64,000 nt of DNA, from the NCBI GenBank assembly GCA_030267565.1, contig BRXU01000005.1, positions 4,715,501 to 4,779,500 on the forward strand, in the 5' to 3' direction. The translations under genes were made by a program, and so were the position numbers. Shown here piece after piece: positions 1 through 11,049 of the stretch (its first letter is position 1; every line of letters starts with the position of its first letter). The notes under the pieces were generated by a model. The model was not told where the DNA came from, did not search any database, and saw nothing but the letters and a program-made list of their open reading frames with translations. This DNA is from Pleodorina starrii (taxonomy: Eukaryota; Chlorophyta; Chlorophyceae; Chlamydomonadales; Volvocaceae).

Positions 1-960
1 AGCGTATTCTGTTATATGGCACGAGGGGCAAAGTAGAGCAAAACCTTCTCCTGAGGCGCTGTCTGGCCCCCAAAAACCATCTGCGAACGGTCATGAGCAG
101 CGCAGGCAGTCGCAGGCACTGCCCCAATCGCCTTGGTGGTGCATGAAGGCAGAGTAACCACGATACGCACTCGCGAAGGGAGCAAGTCCAACGGAAATGC
201 GTGAGAGTCAAACGTTGGGTTGTATGGAGTGGCTTTACAACCGTCTTGATTGCAAAGGAACACCAGTCGCACGGCAAGAACGGAGGATGCAGGATGCAGG
301 ATGCCGATGTGCACACGTACACTCCGTCGCCCCCGACACCTTTCGGGTTTCGAGCTCAAAGACCGCCTGGGGTGGAGGCACGCAGCGTACTTTCCATCCT
401 CATGTGATGCCCTGCAGTTCCCCCTGCCCCCCTGTGCCTGGGCGCACGCGCCGCAGTGACCAGAACGCGGGTCAGTGACAGGCGTCCCTGATTGCAGCAG
501 AAGGCAGCAGATCGGACTCCGTTACCAGGGTTAGTAACGCGGAAGAAAACACAAGCGGCAGGTGCCCGCGGGGCTAGCGGCTGCCTGGAGGCCACGTGTT
601 GTCGGCTCGCGACGCCGCCAGCAGAACCCTCTAGCAAACAAACGAGCGGATACATGTGGCGTCCAAGACCTTCTGGCAGCCCGGTTGACGAGTGTCCGGG
701 GACTTGTGCTGCAGGGTGTTGCAGGCGATGGGATACCGAGTGGATCAGTAACCCGTTCGCCCACATTCCGCACGTATACAGCCGGACGTTTCGGGCGGGG
801 TGGCGAACTGGCGATACGGGTTTGCTGGCCAGGAAAGCAGTGCGGTTCTGGTTAGATGGAGTCGAGCGTCGCATTACGGTCCGTGCAGCACCGTGCGAGC
901 GCAGCAACCAGCCGTGGCAGCATCATTTTGGGTTTTGGGGCCCCAGCGCGAAGCGCCCTG
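1..960. other. Stretch without a supported gene
   Basis: Overlapping reading frames on both strands are open here, but none shows a recognisable motif, an exon-intron pattern or a conserved paralogue elsewhere in the window. A GC-rich palindromic block near 935-970, with a GGGGCCCC core followed by AGCGCGAAGCGCCC, recurs near 8925, 16557 and 27945 and is a transposon-end signature rather than a gene. Confidence 0.4.
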
Positions 961-1245
961 GGGCCTTCGCCCCCTAGGGTTACCCCTGTCCGCCTGGCTG
1001 GCTGGCTGGATGGATGGCTGTCTGCGTGACGACCAACCTTCTTCGCTCGATAAAGCTGTAAAGCAAGCTCAATAGTCCTTGATTAACCCTATTGAAATAA
1101 TTTGAAAAACGTTGTGTATGTATCAGTTCAAATATGTTTGACTGAGTCCATGGTCCGAGGCCGCACTCGCTCCAACGCATCCAGAACTCCTATTCATTCC
1201 AATTTCAACCGCGGTGTTCATAAACAAAGCTTTACATGACGGTGG
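961..1245 (+). repeat. Foldback-element arm (GGCT-ladder family), copy 1
   Basis: A CTGTCCG stretch leads into a ladder of GGCT/GGAT units, then a GTGACGACCAACCTT block, an AT-rich spacer and a conserved core containing GAGTCCATGGTCCGAGGCC and CGCTCCAACGCATCCAGAAC. The same order is seen at 8095-8410, 18940-19260 and 31395-31650, and in inverted form at 19500-19780. This is a solitary arm abutting the RNA-binding-protein fragment of duplicated segment A. Confidence 0.6.
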
Positions 1246-1640
1246 CGACGGAAACACGGACGGGGCGGGAGGAGATGAAGACGCCGAAGCCAAAGACCTT
1301 GGATTGAGCGGCCGGTCATGGGGTCGGTCATCACCTGCGTCGGTGCCAGGGACAGGGACATACTCTGACCGCCACGCTTTGCGGCACCCGGGCGGTGTTC
1401 TGGGAGTGTGGCCGCTGCTGGCGCTTCCGCTGCTGGTGGCGCCGCCGCCACTGACGCTTCGGCCCTTACGAGACCCGGCCGTCGCGGTCGAACCTGGGCC
1501 GCTTGGCAAAGGCACTGCCTGATGGACACTGCTTGATCTACGTCTTGCCACGTTCCGTTTTCTCGTCGTATTTCTGGCTGCCGGCCAGCAAGCAAAATCT
1601 GGGTCAGACCCGGCACCGCGCCGCACTCATGTACTGAAAT
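1215..1640 (-). pseudogene. RBP45/47-like RNA-binding protein fragment, segment A
   Basis: On the minus strand a TDPMTGRS peptide typical of the start of an RRM2 beta3 region is followed directly by GVFISSRPVRVSVA. The RNP1 core (GFGFVCF in the copy at 48.4 kb) and the following helix are deleted. The upstream part matches 48.1-48.3 kb (Q-rich leader, alanine-rich stretch) but is interrupted by stops and frame changes. The family assignment rests on the better-preserved paralogue at 48.4-48.9 kb. The fragment lies downstream of secreted-protein copy A in the same orientation, as in segments D and E, so it travelled with the duplicated segment and is not a functional gene. Confidence 0.6.
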
Positions 1641-2783
1641 GAAGTGCTCCTTCCCGAATCACCAGTTCCGCACAAGGTCCGTTCGTAAGAGCCGGGGGAA
1701 GGTGCCATGGACGGTCGATTGTTTGCAAGGAGGTTTACAGGAAGGTTTGACTCGCACTCCTGGTAGACCGGAAAGAGGCAGATCAAGAGCCACCCACCAC
1801 CCCCTAACCGCCAAAAGAATGCGCGGTCCAGCTAGCGCGAAGGCAGTCTGCACCCGCACGTGAACCCGATAAATATGATGTGCGACAGAAGGCTCAACAC
1901 ATACGGGTCATCACAACAGTAGATGCCTACGCCCTCTTCCTCAGATGGAAAAGGTCTTCCAGACAAACATGCAAGCAACTGACTAGACTCATAAAAACAA
2001 TCGTAGAACATGCGAAAACGATTTGGAGTTGGGCCTATACATCTCCCCTGCTATACATATCGCCCTGGGTCCCAACCCTGGGTTCCGCACGGTTCCCACA
2101 GTGCTTGACCCCAACTTGATAAACCAGTCCACCCCTACCGCTGCCAACGAACCACGAACAGCAACAGCAGCCACTGGCCGTCCATGCCTTTATTTGGGCG
2201 AAACGAAACAAACAACATGTGCATGACGGAGTTTAACCATCCTAAAACTAAGCACAACAACAAACAGCAACAGGCAGTACATGGGCATTTACAAATAGCA
2301 GCCAGGCGCGACGCGCGAATCGTGCGCATGCCGAGGGTGTTTTACTTAGTAGGCCAGGGTCTGGTGGACCCCATGATCGTCTGTGGACGTTCCTAATCAC
2401 AACATCCGTATCACGCGCTCCGAAGGCTCGGTGTGATGAAAGGGCGAGGACCATCCCTCGGGAGGGGAGAGCAAGGGGTGTCTGATCAGAGCGGTGGGGT
2501 GGACAGTTGTGAGCCTCTTATGTATGCCCTGCCTGCAGACCGGCCCTTAACGCAAGGCCAGCACATACGAGGGAAAGTTCCGCAAAGACAGGGTTTCGCA
2601 GCCGAAACCGACAGTGATCGAATCAACCCAATTAGGTTAATTCGATGACTCGTGGGTCTGTCACGGGTCCTCCTGGACCACGCCGGCCGCACGCCTGCTG
2701 CCCCATGCGCACTCGGCTGACAACAAACCCCGCCTCGCCAACAAATATTCCTACACGGTCACAAGAACCAAAGGGGGATTCCT
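1640..2783 (-). repeat. Conserved downstream block of duplicated segment A
   Basis: This block follows the stop codon of copy A and recurs, with indels, at 11640-12603 (B), 26942-27480 (C, truncated), 35593-36540 (D), 46777-48070 (E) and 58810-59740 (F). Shared landmarks include ATGGGGTCCATCAGACCCTG, the GAGGGATGGTCCTCG motif and TTAAGGGCCGGTCT. No reading frame is conserved across the copies, so I regard it as non-coding flank. Confidence 0.6.
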
Positions 2784-4368
2784 TCACGGCAAGGCAAACG
2801 TGTCGACGGGGAAGGGTGAGGCGGTGTAAAAGGCGGAGTACGGCCCGTCCATGCACATGTCGCCGCCCGACGGGCCGATGTGGGGGCAGTGGATCTCCGG
2901 CGCAAAGCCCACGAGCGGGGAGTGCCAGTAGCGGCACAGCACGGAATTCGACTGTACGCGCCGCGGATCGAGGATTGGGATGGACGACAGGAAGTCCATG
3001 CAGGTTTGCATGTCGGCGTACTGCTGCAGGGGGGGCGACCTGCAGTAGTTGACGGCGGCCTGGCAGACGATGGTCTTGAACAAGGTGGGGAAGTTGGGGT
3101 TAGAGCCTATCACGCGTTGCACACCGAGGGCAGGCAGAAACTCGGCGAAGCGGTCGATGGTGAAGTCGGCGGCGGCGACACGGCTGTAGTTGTCGAATCG
3201 GAACCTGCGCAGGAGAGTGGGAGAATGGGAGCGGGCGCGACATGGAAAGAGAGAGGGGGAGAGGGCGCGAGAGGATTATAGAAGTGGAGCTTGGGGGAGA
3301 CAGATAGAGAGAGAGAAGAGTGAGGAGCAGAGAACGGGAGAGAGCGGGGGAAAGCGCGAGCAAGCAGCGCGCGGGTACATGAAGCGCGAGGCGCGGCGAG
3401 GGGCTGGATAACAACGAACACAATACGCAGCTACGTACGTACCACTGATTGAAGGTGAGGTTGGTGGTGGCTCCGGTGACGGCGTTCGTGTAGAGGTAGT
3501 CGACAGTTGCCACGGCGATGGGGCGCGAGACGATGAAGCGCCGGATATGGTACGACAGCGGCTTGATGATCTGCGCCGCCCTGCGGGGTGCAACAGGGCG
3601 GGCGGTCGTGCGGGTACGGTTGCAAGGAGAAATGGCAGGCCGGGGGCGGCAAGCCTGACCATATGGGTGGAAGTAGCACGGATGCGCTAGATTGTTGCAC
3701 GACGGACCTTTTCATGGCCTGCGACCGAACGCAGTCTCACACACACCCAACGCACACCGGCAGCTTGCTGACGTGTATCAGCTGTAGGTAGGTCGCACGC
3801 AGCGGCGCACAGCCCCTTCTCCAGGAACCGAGCAGCCTACAGCTAGCGGCGGACGGTAATCGTGGATTTATGTCGTCCAGAAAACTCACGCGGTGGGGTT
3901 GGCGAAGACATTCGAGTACTCAATAACCATCGCCACACCGATGAACGTGCCCATCGGCTCAACTCGGAGCGTAATGTTTGGATCAATGATTCCGGCGAAG
4001 AGCACCGTGGCGGTGGGGAGGCTAAACCTGAGTCAGTGGTAACGAGGGCGAAAGGCTTTACTTTGTTGGCACTTCGCTGAGTCCACACGCACGCCAGGAG
4101 CGCAGCCTAACAGTTCAAGCAACAGCCCATCGAAATGCAGAAGGACATACCTTACAGCATTGTCGACGATGGCGCGGCTCCACTCCGTTACCGTGAGCTC
4201 AGCGCACTTTCGCCATTGCGGCTGGGACGTCAGCCCCTGCTGCTGGCAGAGCCGGTTAAACTCGAACGACGGTGGCTTGTTGGCCGCGCTTACAAAACAT
4301 GGATACGAAAGTGCTGCCAACAGTGTCAAGACGAACAGCGGTCGAAGTGCGATAACCGAGGCAGCCAT
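2784..4368 (-). CDS. Secreted NTF2/SnoaL-like, Cys-rich-tail protein, copy A (4 exons)
   Basis: Exons on the minus strand are 4368-4151, 4027-3890, 3580-3443 and 3204-2784 (218, 138, 138 and 421 nt), giving 304 residues with no stop or frameshift. Introns are 123, 309 and 238 nt with GT-AG ends, all splitting codons after the second base. The start is the first ATG after a conserved CTGCATCAAG leader. Residues 1-28 form a signal peptide ending in VSA. The middle has the order of an NTF2/SnoaL fold: a helix with TEWSRAIVDNAV, then DPNITLRVEPMGTF, and a final strand with the TFNQWFRFDNYSR pattern. The tail carries six cysteines, with LCRYWH and HCPHIGPSGGDMC. The fold is inferred and the function unknown. 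Exon 2 ends in GC rather than GG, giving alanine in place of the usual glycine at the junction. It shares short intron 3 with copy B. Confidence 0.85.
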
Positions 4369-4800
4369 CTTGATGCAGGCCGCAGTTGGAATAGGCCGAG
4401 GTAAGAGGGCTATCCGTCGACCAGCCAATGATTGTGCTACGAGGACTCACGTCGTCAGTTGCAGGTATCAAGACGCGGGGCGTTTTTCTACACAAATGAA
4501 ACGTACGGCAATTTGCTTGCCGTGATGTCGTCATTACTGGGAGGGTCAGCGCCGCATAATTGAGCACAATAGTTTTTTATTTTTATTTATATCTTATTTT
4601 GTCTCGACAGGCAGCACTGATGGCTGGACTGTGTGCTGGGCCGTCGGCAAGGAGCCGCCTGAAGACCAACCGCCGTGGGCAGTTCGTATGGCGTAGTACA
4701 GTGAGGTACAGGTGGTGGTGGCCTCTGGCATTGCATTTGGCATTACCAGAAGAAAAGAATGGGGGGTCACTCAGCATCAAGATGCACGACCTCACCGTCT
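4369..4800 (-). promoter_or_regulatory. Conserved upstream block of copy A
   Basis: The block upstream of the ATG is shared with B (14376-14760), E (44500-44897) and G (62530-62954), partly with C and D. It includes the CCTCGGCCTATTCCAAC leader, an AT-rich TTTATTTTTATTTATAT stretch, a GTCTCGACAGGCAGC motif and a CAGTGAGGTACA motif. This is where promoter and 5' UTR should lie. No TATA box can be assigned with confidence. Confidence 0.4.
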
Positions 4801-4914
4801 GCCCAAGCATCGCGGAAAGTACTCGTGAAAGTTTGGCTCGCGCTTTTTGTAAACCTAATTGTTACATTACAATTCTCAAATATTTTAGACGCAGGTTTTT
4901 AAGGATTTAATCTT

Positions 4915-5055
4915 TAAAAGACGTTGTTTCCAGTCCAATCCAGGCGAAACCGACCCCAATCGGCCCCTCCAGACCCGAATTAGGATTCGACCCGGTTTAG
5001 CACCAATCCAAGGTCGGCTTGGCACGAATCCACCCGGTTTCGCACAAGTGTGAAT
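4915..5055 (+). repeat. CCAATCCAGGCGAAACCGACC dispersed repeat, copy 1
   Basis: Recurs at 16040-16170 in the same orientation with few changes. Both copies contain sub-repeats around GACCCGGTTT and CACGAATCCACCC. No coding potential or terminal structure is visible; it may be an end of a longer element. Confidence 0.5.
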
Positions 5056-5144
5056 ACAGCCTAATGAAGTTTTGCTGCACTCCAGCATGTGCAACGCCTT
5101 ACCAACGCTCTTCCCGCCCTTCCTAACCGCCAAATGTCGTACCA

Positions 5145-5650
5145 CCCATTACTAACTCCAACTCCAGCCGACAAACTTGCGACGACGTGCAGTTGCCGAC
5201 GAGAGTGCAAGGCTTCGCTGTCCAGGTATTCGCCATAGAGAGGCTTGACAACTTTAACATTAGGACAGGGAATGTAGAAGTCCCCTAGGTTGCCGATTGG
5301 ACTTGTTGGGCGGCACGCAGAAGACCGCATCGTGCGTGCATTTGCGGCTTGGCGTCCAACAACCAGTTTGACCCTCATAGTTTGTCCCTTGAAACCTTTA
5401 TTAATGTCCGTCAAGGCGGTCGGACCGGCTAGTAGAGCTGTGGTGTGGTCGCGGCGGGAAGAATGTTCGCTATGCGGGAAACCAATTCCGTATGCATTAC
5501 AAATTCCCTTGACGGCATCGATCGCGGCGGCCGAACGAAACGGAATGCTGAGTACGATCGAATCGGCTTCGGAGGCCGATCGCGTTGCTTGGGGATAATG
5601 CAAGCAGCAATAACATCAATTCCGTCGACAAAGCTTGACTTAATAAATAT
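5145..5650 (-). repeat. Dispersed repeat family (CTAGCCGGTCCGACCG), copy 1
   Basis: Minus-strand copy of a family also at 8440-8800, 9500-9850, 19265-19440, 31660-31727 with 32027-32130, and 49560-49740 (minus). Landmarks are the CGCGACCACACCACAG block, CTAGCCGGTCCGACCG, CTTGACGCATATTA, a GTTGTTGGACGCCAAGCCGC block and a CACTCTCGTCGGCAA block. In the 18.9-19.8 kb element it forms the centre between the long inverted arms, so it is the interior of that non-autonomous transposon. Confidence 0.55.
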
Positions 5651-5769
5651 TATTTATAGGTGAAATTCATCCGGAACTCCGAAAGCATCCCAGGTTTAGC
5701 CCAAGTCGTTTACACTTGGATTAAGGGCGACGGATTACCATAAAACATATTTCGTGCTAATCCACCGTG

Positions 5770-5870
5770 TTGTGTTTTCAAGGTGATGATGATGTTACAA
5801 GCTTTGAGCTCGTAAGGCCCAGACGAGCCAGGAGGCTCATGGCGTCATGGGCCACTAGAACCCGATAAAA
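5770..5870 (-). mobile_element. 3' end of a retroelement with (CAT)n tail
   Basis: On the minus strand it reads GAGCTC, AAAGCTTGTAACATCATCATC, the same terminus as the insertion at 31728-32026. The short CAT repeat at one end and lack of terminal inverted repeats suggest a SINE or 5'-truncated LINE. Confidence 0.4.
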
Positions 5871-5879
5871 TAGAGCGAA

Positions 5880-6123
5880 AACAAAAAAAGAAAAACGCAA
5901 GAAATTACTGAGTGAGCAACCAATTTAAACTGGTACGCCAGTACGCAGACTTCGCAACCGACGCATCTCGTGGAGCGCTTGCAATCAAACGCTGATACCC
6001 TAGAGTTATGACAGCGCATATGTTACCATTAGGCAGCGCAGTCGACAGGTGCAAATTCTGGCGAATGCCGTCATAAGCGAGCAGGACACTCCAGAAAAAC
6101 GTGGCACTCGCTCGTCTTCAACC
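5880..6123. other. Stretch without a supported gene
   Basis: AT-richer unique sequence up to the target duplication of the TRIM. No motif recognised. Confidence 0.3.
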
Positions 6124-6128
6124 GCATC

Positions 6129-6607
6129 TGTAGTGCTTGGGCGGAGCAAAGGCTACTCGAGTTGCTGTGCGACGCCTTTCTTAGGCTTTATGCTAGCCGA
6201 TTGTACGGCACCTATGACCTCGGCGTTACATTCCCCCCCTCTGAAGGGAACGTCCTCGGTCCTCACTGCGTCCTCGCAGTGTCTGTGCACAGTCCACTCC
6301 GCCTTTCACCACCTTTGCATGCCTGGGGTCTTAGCCAGGTCTTCGGCATTGGGGTGGACAACTTCCCAAGTCAGGTCATGCCGCGGCATACATGCCTCTA
6401 GCCTTAATTTGCAATGTTTTCTGGAGTGGAAGCCTTTCCGCGAATACCAGGGATCGAACTGACGACCTCTGAGAAACTGTACGACAGTACTGGTCTCGAT
6501 ACCAATGTAGTGCTTGGGCGGAGCAAAGGCTACTCGAGTTGCTATGCGACGCCTTTCTTAGACTTTATGCTAGCCGATTGTACGGCACCTATGACCTCGG
6601 CGTTACA
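6129..6607 (-). mobile_element. TRIM-like miniature LTR retrotransposon (479 bp)
   Basis: Two 102-bp direct repeats (6129-6230 and 6506-6607) begin TGTAGTG and end GTTACA, with TG/CA ends as in LTRs. The element is flanked by GCATC at 6124-6128 and 6608-6612, a perfect 5-bp target duplication. Read on the minus strand, the LTR is followed after one base by TGGTATCGAGACC, which fits a primer-binding site. The distal LTR is preceded by an AGAGGGGGGGAA polypurine tract (6231-6242 reversed). The 275-bp interior has no coding capacity but carries a tRNA T-arm-like GTTCGATCC (6451-6460 reversed). A related solo LTR is at 56777-56888. Mobilisation would need enzymes supplied in trans. Confidence 0.85.
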
Positions 6608-6612
6608 GCATC

Positions 6613-7055
6613 GGTACTACACAGAGGACAAATACGGTTATAAAAGGCGCCATGCATCCAGTGTGCAACAAACACTTCTGGTGTGACTACATTGCACGCA
6701 CAAAACTCTGTGTGGTCGCGGTTCGGAGGACAGCGTGCTCAGCGTTTCGGCACCATATATACCACTATTTCTGTAAGGCTTACAGGCCTGTTCTCGCGCT
6801 GTCAAACCACGCACACACCTCTACAGGCTGGTTTTAGCAACGCGTTCACGCGTCTCGTGTGACTCCGTCCAGCACAAGGAAAAACAGAAAGGGAGAGGCG
6901 AGGGAGTAGGGCTCAAGGCCCTTCGTGGCACGCCCTTTCACAGCACAGACTTCGTTCGTGTCAGTTCTTTGCACACTTTCGGCGCGCAAAAGGAGGGTGG
7001 TAGGGAGAGGCGGAACGCGGGAGGCTGTATGAGGCATTACATGTATACGAGCCGA
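6613..7055. other. Stretch without a supported gene
   Basis: No conserved frame or motif seen. Confidence 0.3.
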
Positions 7056-7600
7056 AAATGACTGGTAACATGTGCCCCCCACAACGGTCACCGTTAAGGG
7101 GCGCACATTTAAAAACTGTAAGCCCGATGGTTAGCTGCCGTGAAGCTCCGCTCGGTACCCGTTTTTGGGGCGGGGCCCCAACACATATCCCTCCGTACAT
7201 GCCCATGGACTATCCTTATGCCCTCACTTATTCAGAGCCCCCGCTCTGTAAGATTGACCATGTCCGTGTGCACCTGTGCACCTGCGGTCTGTGTAACGGA
7301 CCAAGTGTAATATTTCGGCCCACGGAAACACGGTATGGGCAACTTTGAGTCGAGTCCGCCATGCACCCACACACAAACGCTTACAGGCGCAGACACCGAA
7401 AAACGTCTGAGAACCCACACCATTGTCTCCCAGGAAGGGAAGTGCAAATTGGGAAAGGGGGAAACGCCGGGCAATATTTTACATTCTATATTGCAGGGTA
7501 TCTTTCCTGTACCAGTTTGGCAGTCTCCATTAAACGAGACCGAGGTCAAATCAACGCCTCTCGGCCTATAATCAATTCCAAAAGGTGCATCGTTAGTATG
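7056..7600 (+). repeat. Dispersed repeat with GCCCGATGGTTAGCTGCCG motif
   Basis: Shares blocks with 16430-16640, 16840-16990, 17500-17700 and 27930-28220: GCCCGATGGTTAGCTGCCG, a GGGCGGGGCCCC block, an ACACGGACATGG block, and AATATTTCGGCCCACGG, which corresponds to the GCGAGATATTACGTTTGGTCC block of the 16-kb copies. It looks like a non-autonomous element. Its ends were not defined. Confidence 0.4.
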
Positions 7601-7765
7601 CGAAGGTTACAAGGGGAACTGAAGTCCAGATGGGTTGCTAGCCATACATGCTAGACGAACTGTTCATCCTACCCCATGGGTACCAAACGCAAAGCCACTA
7701 AGGCCCACCAGCACCAAGCCCGCACGACGCGCAAAGCGTAAAAAAGCAGGACACAAACTCCCGGA
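7600..7765 (-). mobile_element. 5'-truncated LINE-1-family 3' tail
   Basis: On the minus strand it carries GCTTGGTGCTGGTGGGCC, a GGATGAACAGT block, GGCTAGCAACC and a terminal CCCCTTGTAACCTTCGCA. The same 3' region occurs at 29332-29500 (minus) and 59890-60066 (plus). Its inner part is found at the 3' end of the LINE at 23250-23370, so these are 5'-truncated LINE copies. Confidence 0.55.
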
Positions 7766-8094
7766 AACACAGGGCAGCACAGAGAGGGCCACGGGCCGCA
7801 ACCAGCCCGCAAGAGCACCGGGCTCACGCGAAACGAAACTAGACAAACAAGAGAGGAGCCACCAGGGCCTACAGCACCGAGCCCGCAGCGCCACCAGGGC
7901 CCGGCGCCAGGGGGGCCCACTGCGACCAAGACAAGCACACACATGGCAAGCAAGGGCCAAAACAAACACAGGGCAGCCCATAGGCGCCCACGGAGCACTA
8001 CTCCCACCGAAACCGTCAGGGGGAGCAGGGAGGGGAGACCTTCCTGTACGGCTGGGATTTGACACATCCCAGGTCCTAAGCAGTTAAGCTAAGT
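7766..8094. other. GC-rich stretch, no supported gene
   Basis: Long frames on both strands are low-complexity products of GC-rich DNA. The block continues the LINE tail at 7600-7765 and probably belongs to the same insertion. Confidence 0.3.
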
Positions 8095-8800
8095 TGAAGT
8101 TTGAATGTCTGTCGTTTTAGGGCGCAGGCCCTGTCCGTGCTGACTGGCTGGCTGCCTGCCCCTGCCTGCCTGCCTGCCCGGCTGAGTGCGTGACGAGCAA
8201 CCTTGATGGCTAGATACGATATAAAGGCTAATTAATAGCCCTTAACACTCGTAATACTATATTAGAATCTTAAAATCAATAGTGCATGTATCAGTATGAA
8301 AGATGTTATTAGACTGAGTCCATGGTCCGAGGCCGCACTCGCTCCAACGCATCCAGAACTTCTGTTCATTCCATATTGTACCGTTTTCGTCATATATATA
8401 TACTTACATGACGTCGCCTCATATTTCCTACATCCAAATATATTTGCATAGCGAACATTGTTCCCGCGACCACACCACAGTTGCTAGCCGGTCCGACGGC
8501 CTTGACGCATATAACGCATATTTAAAGAATAACAAAGATGGCAAGGGGCAAACTATGAGTGGCAAAGTGGTTGTTGGACGCCAAGCCGCAAATGAACACA
8601 TGATGCCATCTGATGCGGGTCCGTCCAACACTAGAGGACGTCTACATGTGAGTACCTGTAGCGGAGCCTTGCACGTTCGTCGGCATGTGCACGTTGCGAC
8701 CCTCGCATATAATTATTCTGTGCTTCTTTGCACCTCAGCCTGTTCTACGTACGGTCCTATCCATGTCGGTACCCCAGGGCAATGAACGTTTAGAGACCGA
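8095..8800 (+). mobile_element. Foldback-element arm plus interior, copy 2
   Basis: The GGCT/CCTGCC ladder (8100-8190), GTGACGAGCAACCTT block and GAGTCCATGGTCCGAGGCC core (8310-8350) are followed by the CGCGACCACACCACAG interior (8465 on), as in the complete copy at 18925-19785. The right arm is not recognisable. Confidence 0.5.
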
Positions 8801-9335
8801 GGTCGCCACCCTTTTGTCTTCCAATTATACCGTATAACGATCTGACGCACCACTGCAATTGTCCTAAGGACGTGCACCTGCCAATGTGAATGGCTGCACG
8901 TGGCATTTTTTTGGGCGGGGCCCCAGCGCGAAGCGCCCAGGGGGGCCCCGCGCCAAACGTCGACCTCGGTCGACCATAATGCCGGCCAGTCGTCCCGGTC
9001 CCGGTCGCGCGCTCGCCCCATTCTCTTAGGCCTGCCACATACACAATGATACGACAAACTTCCCAGCAGCGCCTTCACCGAACACCAAACCGACCGCCCT
9101 ACCGCTCGGATATAGGAATCACGACTCCCAGCCACCCCCGCCCGCCCATTCCAAAATCCCGTTTCCTAACCCTAAAACACGCTATTTCCCGCATGTCCGT
9201 GTGTGGGATCTGGGTTCTGGGATCTGGGAAGTAATTGGACAAGTGTAGACTTTCGGTCAACGGAAAGTCTGCATAAGTAAAAGATTACATTGTTTATTGC
9301 ACGGTAAATTTATTATTGGAACCCAACATCGCATG
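8801..9335. other. Stretch without a supported gene
   Basis: Contains one GC-rich hairpin (about 8920-8955) of the GGGGCCCC type seen at several element ends. Nothing else recognised. Confidence 0.3.
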
Positions 9336-9339
9336 AGTA

Positions 9340-9860
9340 CAAACCAGTTTGGCAGTCTCCATGGACCGAGGCCGAGGTCAAACCATCACCTCTCGGCCTA
9401 TAATTAATTCCAGAAGAGTCATCGTTCCTTAAGGTGGAATTCTGACATGACGGCGTGAAATGAATCTTCGTTTCGGCAAGCAACCAACTATGTTTGCACT
9501 GCGAACATTCTTCCCGCGAGCCGCGACCACACCACAGCAGCTCTGCTAGCCGGTCCGATCGTCTTGACGCATATTACTATTATAAAGGTTGCAAGGAGTA
9601 AACCATGAGGGGCAAACTGCTGGTTGTTGGACGCCAAGCCGCCGATGCACGCACGATGCAGTCGGCAACCCAGGGGACTTCTACAGTCCCGGTCCTAATG
9701 TTAAAGTTGTCAAGCCTGCTCTACGATACGGCGAATACCTCGGTAGCGAAGCCTGTGCACTCTCGCCGGCAAGTGCATGTCGTCGCGGCTCTCGCAAACT
9801 AACAGTTCCGCTGTCCTTCTATTGGCAAGTCAGCCTGCGTGATGTGTAAATGATACACTC
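9340..9860 (+). repeat. Repeat composite: element end plus CTAGCCGGTCC interior
   Basis: 9340-9480 matches 28120-28230 (CAGTCTCCAT, CTCGGCCTATAAT and CAATTCCA/GAA blocks). 9500-9850 is another copy of the CTAGCCGGTCCGA family, including the CTCTCGCCGGCAAGTGCATG block. Confidence 0.45.
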
Positions 9861-10105
9861 CATGATTACTATCAAGTAACTTCAGCCAATGCGCTGGCCG
9901 GAAGTAGAGTTGACGCCCTCGCCGCTCGCTTTAGAAATGATGCCGTATTCGGTCCATGCGCTCATGCACCCGGCGGGATGACGCGCTTCGCGCGGCGCCG
10001 GCAGGCCTTGCTAACGACTCGGCTAGCAGGCATTTCGCGAATAAAGCTCTGGCTGTCTAGCAGCTGGAATGTCGACACTCTCAAACTTCACGCCCTCGCC
10101 GCCCC
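9861..10105. other. Unassigned spacer with a GCGCGCTTCGCGCG hairpin
   Basis: A perfect small hairpin lies near 9980. No gene or repeat relation recognised. Confidence 0.3.
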
Positions 10106-10195
10106 AGCGCTCAACTTAACCCGTACGGATTGAACGGGGCCCCGCCCTTTTTTCCGGCTTCAAGGAAGCCGACACCAACCCCTTGTCCGGATCTC
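10106..10195 (-). repeat. 3' remnant of an RBP-fragment segment
   Basis: Matches the sequence just after the RBP45/47-like fragments at 11330-11390, 37025-37080 and 48890-48940 (ATCCGTACGG, GGGGCCCCGCCC and GAAGCCGACACC on the other strand). A short isolated piece of the duplicated segment. Confidence 0.45.
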
Positions 10196-10229
10196 TGTCA
10201 GTTCCATTGTAACACGGTTGGAACGGACA

Positions 10230-10370
10230 CTGCAAATCGGAGTGCCGGGGTGGAAGGGGTGTGTGGGGGGATGGAGGGCGGCAGCCCCCCGCCCCCCACC
10301 AACGGGGGGGAGAGGGTATGTGGGAGGGGGCCAGCAGCCACCCTACCCCAGCCGGGCCCAACGCCTGGGA
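10230..10370 (+). other. G-run-rich block
   Basis: Many runs of three or more G (for example in 10255-10325) could form G-quadruplexes on the plus strand. No gene model supported. Confidence 0.3.
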
Positions 10371-10561
10371 ACCTATTATACATATGACGCATCGTATTCA
10401 GTAATGCATTGATGCTACTCCATTCTCGCATTAAACTTGCCATCCCAGCACCGTCTCCCCAGCGTCAACAGGTCTCGCCTAAACCTCGTCCGAACTCAGC
10501 ATAGGGCCCCGCCAGCACCAACCACCCCGCACGCAATCTTTGCCCAAACGTTCTTATTTAC

Positions 10562-10872
10562 GATTTTTCTTTATAGTTCTGCAAAGTTGCTGAGGCCGGC
10601 AGGTCAAAAAGCCTTATTCTACGGGTATCGCGACGCTGCGCCAGCGCGGGTGCTTCATTGCGAACACGCAAGGAGTCCCGAGCACGCGGTATACGTTTTT
10701 GTAGACTATATTGAAACGTATATGGTTTGACAGTACGTTTCCGCAAATCAGTGAGAGCTAAGCAGTAGAGCATTAGGCAGACAGGACTAGGTCTAGATGC
10801 CACACTCTTCTGATAAAATTAGACTTTTTGACCTGCCGGCCTCAGCACCGTTTCGGAACTATATAAAAAAAT
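10562..10872. mobile_element. Foldback/MITE element with about 50-bp inverted ends
   Basis: 10588-10611 and 10823-10846 are perfect 24-bp inverted repeats containing GAGGCCGGCAGGTCAAAAAG. The match continues outward imperfectly through TATAGTTC and a T/A-rich end to about 10562 and 10872. No coding sequence is inside. No clear target duplication was found, so the superfamily is open. Confidence 0.65.
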
Positions 10873-11049
10873 GTTGGGGTTGGGACCGTACGGGTTCCAC
10901 CAGGGACGGATTCAAGTCATGGCTGTCGAGATTCACTGTCGACAATTGCTGAAGAGCTGTTGCCCCCATTTGGGTCTCCGCGCAAGTAGATAGACGACAG
11001 GACTCTCAACTTAGTCTCTTCCGACTCGCACGCCTACCTAACGCTCCCG

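Noticed and set aside
1604..1786. 60-residue frame (MICLFPVYQECESN...) repeated at 1.6, 11.7 and 47.9 kb
   Set aside because: It is repeated only because the non-coding downstream block is duplicated; frames differ by indels between copies.
6421..6505. tRNA-like sequence next to GGTATCGAGACC
   Set aside because: It does not fold into a full cloverleaf and lies wholly inside the 479-bp TRIM.
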